DNA of 64,000 nt from Hippopus hippopus. Taxonomy: Eukaryota; Mollusca; Bivalvia; Cardiida; Cardiidae. The stretch spans positions 15,430,456 to 15,494,455 of the forward strand of contig OX328110.1 in the NCBI GenBank assembly GCA_946811185.2, in the 5' to 3' direction. The first letter of the stretch is position 1. The number at the start of each line of letters is the position of its first letter. Of the stretch, positions 23,501 to 32,859 are shown piece by piece. The notes below the pieces were generated by a model. The model worked only from the letters and a program-made list of their open reading frames with translations. It was not told where the DNA came from and made no database searches. The translations under genes and the position numbers were made by a program.

Positions 23501-23657
23501 ATATCAACAGGGGAATTCATATCAATAAAGCAAGTACCGGTAGATCTAAATTTCTAGATGAGTGGCGCACTGTGAGAATGAGATTTACAGTCAGGGGCGT
23601 AGATAGCCCAAAATAAAGTGTACGCAAAAGTAATACCGAAGGTATTATCCGAGGCGC

Positions 23658-23932
23658 CCGGCCGGGTAGCTCAGTGGTTAGCGTACCTTACTCGTGACCT
23701 AGTGGTTGTGAGCTCGATACCCGGTTGAGGCAAACCTTCTTTCCGACGATTTGTCGCCTCCCACCTCTGATGCATGTGAGAAAAGTAGTCAGTGACTTGG
23801 AAAGAAAGTTGTGTCAGTAGCTCACAGGTGTGAGAAAGTCAGGAAACACATGCGTAAGTGCACTGACCGCCGTGATATGACCAAGGCTGTTAAAACAGCG
23901 TTTAACCCCAATACAATCAATCAATCAATTGT
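23658..23932 (+). mobile_element. Full-length tRNA-headed SINE, plus strand
   Basis: GCCGGGTAGCTCAGTGGTTA A-box and GTTGTGAGCTCGATACCC B-box, body with ACTTGGAAAGAAAGTTGTGT, core CGCCGTGATATGACC, AACAGCGTTTAACCCC, tail AATCAATCAATCAATT. It gives the correct 5'-to-3' order of the family. Confidence 0.85.
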
Positions 23933-24109
23933 CCAAAGCGTGAAGTGCCGACAGAGGGAGAGAGATTTCCTGGGAGGATCTGAGGCGGTCTCCCTCTAGA
24001 AAATCTTTTAATTGTAAAAACTATTTGGTGGCTTCCGGTGACGTTTTATGGGCAGATTTGAGGGGAGGGGGCTCCAAAGTGTACTAACTACGTTTTTGAG
24101 CTCCTGACA

Positions 24110-24265
24110 AAATGTCAGACTGATCGAAGTTGAAAGCATTTGCAGACAAACAATTAAAGGTGTCCTAAATGAATTGTCCGTGATAGGATAGAAAAAGTTG
24201 TGGGAAAAGGAGAAAATGCTGGTTTTCCACTATTTTCTCCTTTTCCCACAATGTTTTCGTCATAA
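24110..24265. mobile_element. TTAA-MITE, partial
   Basis: Keeps GCATTTGCAGACAAACAATT and the palindromic centre to CCACAATGTTTTC. The right third was lost where the next element starts. Confidence 0.7.
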
Positions 24266-24275
24266 CATTTCAAAC

Positions 24276-24540
24276 AGCTTGCAACACGCGAAAAGGGGCA
24301 TTCGGACATTTGCGTAAAGTGTCGTCTCGGATTAGCCTGCGCAATCCGCGCAGGCTAATCCGAAACGACACTTTCCGTTTTTATGTAATTTTCTGTTTTG
24401 CACAAGTCTACTGTAGTACAAATTCTAATGTAGTCGTAAAATGCCGTCTCGGACCAGCCTGCGCGGACTACGCAGGCTGGTCCGAGACGATATTTTACGC
24501 AAATGTCCGAATGCCCCTTTTTGCGTGTTGCAGGCCATAT
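24276..24540. mobile_element. GC-rich double-palindrome MITE, copy 2
   Basis: Two internal perfect dyads: GATTAGCCTGCGCAATCCGC and inverse; GGACCAGCCTGCGCGGACTA and inverse. Outer ends AGCTTGCAACACGCG and inverse. Confidence 0.9.
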
Positions 24541-24614
24541 ATGAACCAAGCTCTGGCAAAAGGGGGCTTAGTGAATCTCCGTGATGCATCATACCAAGCA
24601 AGTCATTGCACAGT

Positions 24615-24923
24615 TGATTGATTGATTGTATGGTGTTTTACGCCGTTTCCAACATTATTTAAGTTATTCCGAGGCGGTCAGTGCACCTATCCATGCTTTC
24701 TTAGAGTCTCTTTTACCAGTACTCCGCACAATTTTCTTTCCAAGCCATTGGCTGCTTTTCCACATAACCATCGTCGAATCAATGGTCAGCGGTGGGTGAG
24801 GAATGAATCCTGTCGCAATGACTATCATCAGACCTCGGCAGGAAGTTGGCCGAGCCAGGGATCGAACCCACGAGCCCCTGGTCTCAAGTCCTGCGCGCTA
24901 TCGACTGAGCTACCGGGGCTCGG
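24615..24923 (-). mobile_element. Full-length tRNA-headed SINE upstream of the cystatin
   Basis: Minus-strand head AGCCCCGGTAGCTCAGTCGA, GGGTTCGATCCC. Ends about 300 bases before the cystatin ATG, so it bounds the proximal promoter. Bases 24925-25230 carry no clear TATA box. Confidence 0.88.
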
Positions 24924-25230
24924 CTCGATAGGAGAAGAAAACCGTACCAACCCGTTTCTCGAAATGGCGCGGGCTAGAAGTAGTTTACGGGAAATGGAGG
25001 AATTGCGTGTAACAACAAATATATTGTTTAAAAGCAATGGATCCTTTTGCCTCAATATTTCAAAGATCTGTTTCCTGGAGGGTAGGAGGAAGTGCATATT
25101 TGTATAACAATAAGCTATTTCACAATGACCCACTAAGTGTTACGGACCTACTGCTTCCTACCGGATATGTTGATTTCACGAAACTTTCCATTGTTCAAAA
25201 CGAGCATTTAAGCATAGACACGCGGGGAAA

Positions 25231-25309
25231 ATGCAAGTCGGACGATTTTCTTTACTTGTTTTCTTGGCAGACTTGGCCATGTTGGCGCAAGCTTATGGAC
25301 ATATTTACG
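25231..25309 (+). CDS. Cystatin exon 1: signal peptide
   Basis: Encodes 26 residues plus one base. The start is the first ATG of the hydrophobic segment (RFSLLVFLADLAMLAQA), with a signal-peptidase-like AQA before Tyr22. The donor GTGAGG at 25310 leaves phase 1, so G joins GT of exon 2 to give the conserved Gly. A second phase-compatible donor, GTTTGA at 25334, would add eight residues (GEAGVLTA); it is the weaker match to the donor consensus. The open frame continues into a CT microsatellite as low-complexity LSLS, which is intron, not protein. Confidence 0.72.
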
Positions 25310-25364
25310 GTGAGGCAGGAGTTCTAACTGCAGGTTTGAACTCTGTGTATTTCTTTTCCGTCAG

Positions 25365-25403
<39 letters not shown>

Positions 25404-28400
25404 CCATCTCTCTCTCTCTCTCTCTCTCTTTACCTTTCCTCCTCCTCCTCCTCTGTCTCTCTCTCTCTCTCTTTACTGTTTTTCAGCATAACCCCATTCA
25501 ACATTTGGAAATACAATCTACTGAATTTCAGAAAGGTTTTTATCTCACAGACTTGCTCAGTTAAGTTGACGGTATAGATTTTTGATTAGATTACGATCTG
25601 CACAGTCTGATCATGATCTATGCTGGCCTTCAATTCCGTTTTTGCCTATGGCATTGACAGGGCTAGGTGCCTTTAAAATGGCAAATTTCATGTTTTTAAT
25701 GATTTAACACAAGATATGGCATTAAAGTTGCTTATTTGCTCGCCCTCGTGTTTCTCTACCAGGGATAAACACAATACTCTATCCAAATCTCTGGCGGGGT
25801 CCTGAGTGGCCCCGTGGGAAAATGTAGGACTCGAAACCCCGGAGGGCCAGGGTTCGAGCCTCACTGGAATCATTGGGTTTGTCGTGGAAGTGTCGTTGGG
25901 CAAGACACTTCAGAGCCCTAGCCTTGTACTGGTACAGGACATGCATAAAAATGTGAGCAGTAGCCGTGATATGATCGAAATAATGTTGAAAGCGGCTTAA
26001 AACACCATTCAATTAATCAGTTTACCAAACCTCTGCTTCTTTCCCAAACATGCAAAGTCAGTTTTATGACAAGCGACGATACCTATCGACATGAAGCTAA
26101 ATAAGTCCACAGGAGAGACTCCGGCTTGGTGCAGTGAGGATTCGAACTCACTGGCAGCCCCTAGATCGCTAGCTGTTTGCGTTACGTACAAAGGTGCCTA
26201 TAATCGAACCCATAACTGACAGAAAGACAGCCCTCTGAACGAGATTTTATCTTTTTAACAGTGCCAAAGGCGAAAATCGAGGCTTTTGTGGAAAATATTG
26301 ATCAAGATCAGACTGCACAGAACGTGCAGTCTGATCTTGGATCTCTACCGTCCGTTTGCTGTGTCAAGCTGTTCATATAGGGTAAAGATTTTTCTGAGTT
26401 TCAATGTATAGTACCCGCGTGCGTCGAAAGCAGATCGTGTGTGTACCTCTGACCATTTTTACCCTTTGTTCGCTTGTTTCGCCGCTGATTAACGCCGTTT
26501 TGAATAATCAAGTTAGTTACATGTATATCGCCATTGCATGAGCCTCTATTTCTGTGCTTTCTAGGAGTTTCTTTTACCCAGTACTATGCACTAGGAATAC
26601 TTTCTATTCTTACAAAGCCATCGGTTGCTTTCCCACACAACTTCTGTCACATCCAAGATCGGCAGTGAAAAAGGAATAAATCCTGTCGCAATGACTAGAT
26701 AATCAATGGCCTCGGAACTCGTCCGAATTGGGGATTCGAACCGACCACTAACATGGATAAATTTCAAGAGTTCCTGTTCATAGTGTTGGAATAAGTAAAT
26801 TAGTCCCATGAGTCACGACTGTGATAGTTTGGTCTATATGAATAAAGCTTGTTTTCGATTATGACCCAAATTATCGACGAAATATTTTTTATGCATTCGA
26901 TCATTCCCGCGTTTACTTTTCCGGGATGAGATAGTACGCAAAAGTCGTCCTCGTTTTAGCCACTGCCATAAAAATACTCTCTACAAAGGAGAATGCGACA
27001 ACTTTTAGAAATCGATGTAGTTCCAATTTTTGTGTTGTATCAGTAACAATTTCTGAAGTTGTAAAGTAAGAAATGAGTTTGCGTTTTTTTTCAATGTAAA
27101 GACTACTGTATTCGTCACAACTGAACATAAGTATAAACAAATTAGCAGTAGGGATAATTCTTAGAACTTCTAACTCGAGTTCGGCCTCGAATTTTTGTTC
27201 TAACAAAAACATGGGTACGAAGTGCGGTACGAAACGTGTCTGAGTTCTGATTAAGAACACAAGCTGAGCGAAGCAACGGAAAGGATAGAAACCCTGGTCC
27301 GGTAGTTTTGTATTTCGACTCATACATATTTTCCAAACTCTGTACCAACCAATCTCGTATTTTAGCTTCGAATTGGGCTTTAGACAACTTGATAAGAAAA
27401 GGAGGAAATGCTAGTAGCTAGCATTTCCGCCATTTCCCACGCAGTTTTTCATTCAGTTGAAGAAAAAATCAATCTTATCTGTTGTCTGGAACTACCTTCA
27501 ACTCGGATATGTCTAAAATTTTGCCGAGTGGTAAACAGTAAATGCGATTTTACGTTTGTATTTACAAAGGAGAAGAACATGTTGCACAGTGCATGCTAGT
27601 AAATTAAGTAATGGCCAAATTGTACCCATTTTACATTTTGTGCACAAGTTTATCGACTACTATGTCTTACAGAAGCATTTTTCGTTGAATACCAGTACCA
27701 AACCTTTCCAGTCAAGTAGCTGGTTACTAATCTCTGACTACAAGAAACGAACTTCTTTAACCCTTTACCACACAATCCCGACTTTTAATGACCCTGAAAA
27801 ATAACCTTTTTTAAAACACTGCAGGAAATGGAGAAAATGCTAGTAACCAGCTCTTTCTCCTTTTCCCACAACGTTTTCTACCCTTCCCAAAACAGTCTTT
27901 GAAATTTGAGTCACATTTATCTTATCATCTGCAAATGCTTTCAATTTGGACTAATCTTAAATTTTGTAGTTTGGTAAAGAGTTAAAGTTACTGAAACAGC
28001 TAGCTACTAGTAGCCAACTTTACCTATCTACCCTAAATGGCTGCATATATGTATGGAATCACAGTACATTTACAATTATGAAAGTAATTTTGATAATCTT
28101 AGGTGGCAAGACACCAATTCCTATAAATGACCCCACAGTCCAAACACTTTCAAGATGGGCAGCAAAGAAACTTGGTGGCACGTGTATAAAAGTATATCAA
28201 GCAGAGGACCAGGTATTTGAACCATAAAGATCTGTATGGCTTGCAATACGCGAAAAGGGGCATTCGGACATTTGCGTAAAGTGTTGTCTCGGATCAGCCT
28301 GCGTAGTCCGCGCAGGCTAATCCAGGACGGCACTTTACGACTACATTAGATTTTGTGCCACAGTAGACTTGCGCTAAACAGAAAATTACATAAAAACCGA

Positions 28401-31256
28401 AAGTGCCGTCTCGGATTAGCCTGCGCAGACTGCGCAGGCTGATCCGAGACGACACTTTACACAAATGTCCGAATGCTCCTTTTCGCGTGTTGCAAGCCAT
28501 ATAAGGCTGAATATTCAATAATGTTTACACTGTCTGCTTTTAACTCTACAAACAGACAAAATTTTAGACTTTTCTATTTAACTCTTCACCAAAACAACCA
28601 AATTTTAGACTTGTCCAAATTGAAAGCATTTGCAGACGACAAAATAAACGTGACTCAAAAATTGAAACTTGACTTTAGAAGAGTAGAAAACATTGTGGGA
28701 AAAGGAGAAAATGCTGGTTACCAGCATTTTCTCCTTTTCTAACAATGTTTTCTGAAGGCTTCTTCCTCAAGGTCGTTAAAAGTCGGGATTGTGTGGTAAA
28801 GAGTTAAAGCATTTGCAGTCGACAAATGAAATGTTGCACAAATTATGAAATTGTCTTTGAAAGGGTAGAAAACAAAGTGGAAAAAGGAGAAAATGCTGGT
28901 CACCAGCATTTTCTCCTTTTCCCACAATGTTTTCAAAAGGCTTCTTTCTCAGGGTCATTAAAATTTGGGATTGTGTGGTAAAGGGTTTAGTCAAAGAGGC
29001 ATGATTTTGAAACTTCATGTACACACGTCATCATTCAACTACAGCTGATTATAAAAATAATATTATTATAAAGACGATAACAACAATAAGGCCTAAAAAG
29101 AGTATCTGTGTTTAGGGTTTCCCTACCCTACATGTACCTAGAAAATCCTGCTGACCCTAAACTTTTTACGCTGCGATTGAAAAAAAAACATTCTTTGTCA
29201 GGTGTGATTTCGGTACATGGTCCATGTAAAAAGTTTCTGGGGAAAAAAAAAAAAATCTCTACCTACCCTACCTACAGCATGTCAGACCGAAACCCTAAAC
29301 ATGGATATTTTTTGTTAGGCCTAAAGAGGATAAACATTCTGAAATTTTTTTTTTGGACATAGATCTATATTTTGAAAATGAAAATGCCAAGGGCGTAACG
29401 CCCATTATGCACAATATGCACATAAAAAAAGTCCATGACCAAAGTTTTAAATCACACTATCATATACACATATTGATTTTTCTTTAGATTTGCCCACCTA
29501 TTCACAGTAAAAAGAAGGGCTAAATTGATGCAGTGATGACTAGGGAGTTCCTCTATTCTTTACCCCATCCCTCTCCCTCTCTCCCTATGCATATGAATGG
29601 TTTAATCCTGGCAATGCTTATGATGGCTGTTATGATGTTGGTTTTAAATGTATGTAGAATAATATTCTCGTGGAGAAGACAGGTCACTATGATGATTAAG
29701 ATGATGATTGTTATGTAAATGTTGTTTTTGGTGATGATGACAGCAATTTTGATGATCTGTATAATGATATGTTATAGTAGATAATTATCAGATGACTTCA
29801 TGAAGATGATGATGATGAAACTGATGACCATGCAGACACTGATGATCATTTTACACTTTTGATATTTAATATGTTGAGGATCACTGAAGATGTCCAAGTA
29901 GACAAGTAATTATACCCCCGCAAAACGAATGTTTTCGGGGGTATACTGGAATCAGCCTGTCTGTCCGTCCATGTGTCCGTCCGTGTGTCCGTCTGTGTAC
30001 AAAATACTAGTAATTTTGTGTCGCGAACTCCTCCTACAGTTTTGCTGCTATTGTATTGAAAGTTTGTTGATACATTGATCGTATACGGAAGTTGTGCAAG
30101 ACACAGTTTTCAATCATCTACTCCCTATGATTCAAGGGTAATCTCCCCTTGAACTTAGAATTTTTTTTGTTAAATTGCCTGTTTCTGTCGAAGCGCTGGC
30201 GGGGGTATTAAGTCACATTCAGTGACAGCTCTAGTTATTATTACTTGTATTTGACTCCATGATGATGCACTATAGATTCAACAGGAAAATTTTGATGAAA
30301 AAGTTTTTGAAGTCATGTAAAATATTTTTTAAATTATTGTTGCATAATTCAGTATCATCATTTTCAGGTTGTCTCTGGTATGATGTATTACATCAACTTT
30401 GAGTTAAAAAAAGCTGGAAAGGTAAGAATGAATGAAGATCATGGATGCTCATGTCATTGCTTGGTAACTGTAGCATCTGTCTGTATCTTAATTAGCATCC
30501 CAAATATCTTCTCTGAAACAATTGTAATCGTGTACTGTACATCAGTAATTATTAATCTATAAAGGTGAGAGGTGATTATTTCATGTCTTTTCAAACATCT
30601 TTTACATGTAACTATTATGTCCTTTTCTTACAATTTATATTTTTTAACACTTTACCACATAATCCTGAGTTTTGACGATCCCAGGTAAAAAAAAAAAACT
30701 TTTGAAAACATTGTGGGAAAAGGAGGAAATGCTGGTAACCAGCATTTGCTCCTTTTCCCACAATGTTTTCTATCCTATCAAAGAACTTAAACTTACTTAT
30801 ATGTATTAATTTTGAATCTATTGTCTGCAAATGTTTTGAAACTGGGAGAGTCTAAAATTCGTGTTGTGGGAAAGAGTTAAAATTTTGACCGGTTTTCATT
30901 CAATATGATAAATTTGATTAAACTCAAACAACTTGAACAATTATTCAAGTTATATTATACAATGTTTGCTGTGAGCTCAGCTTACTCTCTCTCTAAGATA
31001 TTCCATGGACCAAAGGCCTCTGATAACTTACCATGTCAATTATATTTCTTACTCATCTTTTAGCAAGTAGGGCGATACAAGACCTTTTCAATCCTCTTGT
31101 TTTTGTGTGTTTCAGAATTATTGCTGTAAAATCAAGGTATGGAGACAAGCTTGGCGGAATTGGATAAAACTGGTGGGACATGATTGCGTAAGATCAAACA
31201 GATATCGTAACATGGAGACAAAGGAATATTGGTGCCCATTGCAGAATATTCAGTAA
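25231..31256 (+). CDS. Cystatin-family cysteine-protease inhibitor, four exons (whole gene span)
   Basis: Joining 25231-25309, 28103-28212, 30368-30421 and 31116-31256 gives an open frame of 127 residues plus stop, with matching phases (1, 0, 0) and GT/AG at every border. Residues 1-21 form a hydrophobic signal peptide ending AQA. Gly27-Gly28, the papain-site loop QVVSG (63-67) and the second loop AW (93-94, usually PW) are the three inhibitory elements of type-2 cystatins. C85 and C105 in the C...VW..AW......C context match the conserved C-terminal disulfide; the disulfide just before it in vertebrate type-2 cystatins is missing because that stretch is shortened. Extra cysteines are C54, C84 and C121. 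The known family role is tight reversible inhibition of papain-like cathepsins, here probably secreted. Exons were assembled by eye; exon 1 and its donor are the least certain part. Confidence 0.87.
25370..25475. repeat. (CT)n microsatellite in cystatin intron 1
   Basis: Three CT-rich blocks separated by CCCCATC and TTTACCTTTCCTCCTCC. Begins about 60 bases after the exon 1 donor. Confidence 0.95.
25573..25624. repeat. Small palindrome, AGATC-family
   Basis: TAGATTTTTGATTAGATTAC, GATCTGCACAGTCTGATCAT and GATCTATGCTG. Weakly conserved copy. Confidence 0.45.
25800..26022 (+). mobile_element. tRNA-headed SINE, second family
   Basis: Head B-box CAGGGTTCGAGCCTCACTGG, then GGGCAAGACACTTCAGAGCC, CTAGCCTTGTACTGGTACAG and core GCCGTGATATGATCGAAATA. 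In cystatin intron 1, same strand as the gene. Confidence 0.8.
26301..26352. repeat. Small palindrome, AGATC-family, best-preserved copy
   Basis: AAGATCAGACTGCACAGAAC then GTGCAGTCTGATCTT: 18-base arms, perfect. In cystatin intron 1. Confidence 0.7.
26480..26800 (-). mobile_element. SINE, diverged
   Basis: Recognisable TTAACGCCGTTTTGAATAAT, GGAGTTTCTTTTACCCAGTA and GGTTGCTTTCCCACACAACT. The head is replaced by AATTGGGGATTCGAACCGACC. A tRNA-like head remnant also lies at 26110-26190. Confidence 0.55.
27330..27540. mobile_element. TTAA-MITE, old copy
   Basis: Centre AGGAAATGCTAGTAGCTAGCATTT (near-perfect dyad). Ends CTGTACCAACCAATCTCG and GTGGTAAACAGTAA, TTAA lost. Confidence 0.6.
27757..27985. 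mobile_element. TTAA-MITE, complete, in cystatin intron 1
   Basis: TTAACCCTTTACCACACAAT at the left, TTTGGTAAAGAGTTAA at the right. Ends about 120 bases before exon 2. Confidence 0.85.
28103..28212 (+). CDS. Cystatin exon 2: N-terminal Gly and helix
   Basis: Preceded by TTGATAATCTTAG and followed by the donor GTATTT. It reads GKTPIPINDPTVQTLSRWAA and onward, ending AEDQ. The Gly-Gly made across the junction plus KTPI resembles the N-terminal trunk that enters the protease cleft. The following PTVQTLSRWAAKKLGG is an amphipathic stretch at the position of the single cystatin alpha helix. The final Gln is the first residue of the QVVSG loop. A double-palindrome repeat begins about 20 bases past the donor. 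Confidence 0.85.
28233..28503. mobile_element. GC-rich double-palindrome MITE, copy 3, in cystatin intron 2
   Basis: TATGGCTTGCAATACGCGAA to its inverse TTGCAAGCCATAT. Inner dyads GGATCAGCCTGCGTAGTCCG and GGATTAGCCTGCGCAGACTG. Begins about 20 bases after the exon 2 donor. Confidence 0.9.
28578..28807. mobile_element. TTAA-MITE, dimer partner 1
   Basis: TTAACTCTTCACCAAAACAA to GTGGTAAAGAGTTAA. Perfect centre AAAATGCTGGTTACCAGCATTTT. Confidence 0.85.
28804..28989. mobile_element. TTAA-MITE, dimer partner 2
   Basis: Shares the TTAA at 28804 with its neighbour and lacks the first ~30 bases of a full copy (starts directly at AGCATTTGCAGTCGAC). Ends GGTAAAGGGTTTA. Confidence 0.8.
29089..29322. 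mobile_element. AGGCCT-ended element, short form (234 bp)
   Basis: AGGCCTAAAAAGAGTATCTG to CATGGATATTTTTTGTTAGGCCT. Left half matches 16419-16540 and right half 17990-18103. The joint is at GGTACATGGTCCATG, where both parents have a TACAT word. Confidence 0.85.
29909..30236 (-). mobile_element. HINE-like element, ACTAGAG/ACCCCCG family
   Basis: Minus strand: ACTAGAGCT, hairpin GTCACTGAATGTGAC, subterminal AATACCCCCGCC; at the other end (GGAC)n-like CCGTCC repeats then hairpin CCCCCGAAAACATTCGTTTT GCGGGGGTATAATT. No tandem units. In cystatin intron 2, opposite to the gene. Confidence 0.75.
30368..30421 (+). CDS. Cystatin exon 3: QVVSG loop and following strand
   Basis: A 54-base exon with phase 0 at both ends, between TTTTCAG and GTAAGA. 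It reads VVSGMMYYINFELKKAGK. With Gln from exon 2 this is the QxVxG signature followed by the alternating hydrophobic beta strand (MYYINFEL) usual in cystatins. A minus-oriented ACTAGAG-type element ends about 130 bases upstream. Confidence 0.93.
30644..30880. mobile_element. TTAA-MITE in cystatin intron 3
   Basis: TTAACACTTTACCACATAAT to GTGGGAAAGAGTTAA, with an A12 run before the palindrome. It accounts for about a third of this short intron. Confidence 0.8.
31116..31256 (+). CDS. Cystatin exon 4: C-terminal hairpin and stop
   Basis: The acceptor is TTTGTGTGTTTCAG. The exon starts NYCCKIKVWRQAWRNWIKLV, continues GHDC, then a 22-residue basic tail ending PLQNIQ and TAA. C85, VW, AW and C105 match the family pattern C..x.VW..PW....L....C. 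The tail after C105 is longer than in most type-2 cystatins and adds C121. No canonical AATAAA is evident in the next 250 bases; GATAAA-like variants occur near 31307 and 31360. Confidence 0.9.
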   Translation, partial: NYCCKIKVWRQAWRNWIKLVGHDCVRSNRYRNMETKEYWCPLQNIQ

Positions 31257-31502
31257 ACTGTTCACAGTTTGAATTATTGTGGAACCAATACATGAGTTCA
31301 TAAGATAAACTTTTGTACATCGATCAGAACTATTGAAAAATTACGTCAAACTTCATTTTGGATAAAAGGGTAATTACAAATGTTTAAGTAAGTGTTAATA
31401 ATTTCTGCACCAAATATGTAAACTCAACCTTATTTGACAGCTGAAAGTACAATCCATTGAAACCCAGAGATATTTTACTCAAATAGGGTTGATTAGACAA
31501 AT

Positions 31503-31557
31503 GGACAGTAAAGGTCAGACTGCATGTTCTGTGCTGTGTGATCTTTGTCTTGGCCTT
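31503..31557. repeat. Small palindrome, AGATC-family, degenerate
   Basis: GGACAGTAAAGGTCAGACTG CATGTTCTGTGCTGTGTGATC. About 250 bases past the cystatin stop, so it may lie in the 3' UTR. Confidence 0.4.
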
Positions 31558-31589
31558 CCATAAAAGCCCCTATATTTGCCTGTGGTGCT

Positions 31590-32850
31590 GAAAGAGTTAT
31601 GGAAGGTAGAGTTGTCATTCTTGCATACTGCCCTCCTCCTCAAAGACAACTATCTAGCTGTGAAGTTAATACAGCTCAAGTTATGCTCCATAGAAACCTT
31701 GAGATTCAAAAATTAACATAGGGACATAACTCCAAACTCATGGTACTGCACTTCTCCTCAAGAAAATCTGTCTACCTCTGAAGTCTCACATTGAAACCTT
31801 GTATAAGTTTTGAGTAATGCTGTAGACAAAATTTAAGTATGGAAAATAACAAAGGGCAACAACTCATAAATTATGGCACTGAAAGTTATGGTTCTTGTAC
31901 ACTGCACTTCTCCTCAATGTCATCTATCAACCTTTGAAATTTGATGTTTATATCTCATGTAGTTTTTAAGTTATGCTCTGGACAAAATTAAAGGAAGAAA
32001 AAATAACAAAGGTCAAAAACTCCTTAATGATGCAACCAAGAGTTATGGTTCTTTGCACTCCACTTCTCCTCAGTGTGATCTGTCCACCTATGAAGTATCA
32101 TGTTTACACCTCTAAAAGTTTTTGAGTTATGCTCCAGACAAAATTTAAGGAAGAAAAATATCAAAGGGAAATAACTCCTAAAGTAAGGGGCTGGGAGTTA
32201 TGGTCTTTGTACACTTCACTTCTCCTCACTGTCATCTATCAACCTGTGAAGTTTCATGTTTATATCTTACGTAGTTTACAAGTTATACTATGGACAAAAT
32301 TTAGGTAAGAAAAATAACAAAGGGCAATAACTCCTAAATTATACAATCAAGAGTTATAGTTCTTGGGCACTGCACCTTTCCTTGATGAGATCTATCCACC
32401 TGTGAAGCTTCATGTTTACATCTGTAATTGTTATGCTTCAGACAAAATATAAGTATTACAAATAACAAAGGGCAATAACTCCTATATTATGGCACTGAAA
32501 GTTATGCTTCTTGTACACTGCACTTCTCCTCAATATCATCTATCAACCTGTGAAGATTCATATTTTTATCTCATGTAGTTTTCAAGTCATGCTCTGGACA
32601 AAATTTAAGTAAGAAAAATAACAAGGGGCAATAATTCCTAAATTATGCATTCAAGAGTTATGGTTCTTGAACTCTACACTTTTCCTTGCTGAGATCTATC
32701 CACCTGTGAAGTTTTATGGTTACACCTCTAACAGTTTTTGAGTTATGCTTCGGACAAAAAAGTGGGACGGACGGACGGACAGAATGATGGACGGACAGAC
32801 GGACGGATGTCTGCTATTACCATATCCCCCACCGTCTTTTGGCGGGGGAT
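31590..32850 (+). mobile_element. Tandem-repeat HINE-like element, ~155-bp units, 5' end unclear
   Basis: About seven units around AACAAAGGGCAATAACTCCT, TTATGGTTCTTGTACACTGC, CTTCTCCTCAATGTCATCTA and GTTATGCTCTGGACAAAATT. Then GGACGGACGGACAG repeats and a CCCCCACCGTCTTTTGGCGG hairpin ending GGGGGATAAAAA. Units alternate between two subtypes (AATTATGGCACTGAAAG and AATTATGCAATCAAGAG). No coding frame. Confidence 0.8.
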
Positions 32851-32859
32851 AAAAAAAGG

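Noticed and set aside
23180..23557. 125-residue plus-strand open frame
   Set aside because: It overlaps a minus-strand tRNA-headed repeat for most of its length.
23658..23730. Possible tRNA gene
   Set aside because: A- and B-box are present, but the arms do not form a proper cloverleaf and the sequence continues into a SINE body and tail. The same holds for the heads at 13045, 13563, 23092, 24923, 51432 and 62062.
24622..25107. 161-residue plus-strand open frame upstream of the cystatin
   Set aside because: More than half is the antisense of a SINE; similar SINE-derived frames recur at 13266 and 61779.
25310..25491. Extension of the cystatin exon 1 frame into Ser/Leu repeats
   Set aside because: It translates a CT microsatellite beyond a good donor site; the phase-matched exon 2 explains the gene.
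26913..27323. 136-residue minus-strand open frame in cystatin intron 1
   Set aside because: No recognisable domain, no splice or promoter context, and composition like the surrounding AT-rich DNA.
31590..32760. CRISPR-like regular repeats
   Set aside because: Units are contiguous ~155-bp degenerate tandem repeats without unique spacers, in a eukaryotic context.
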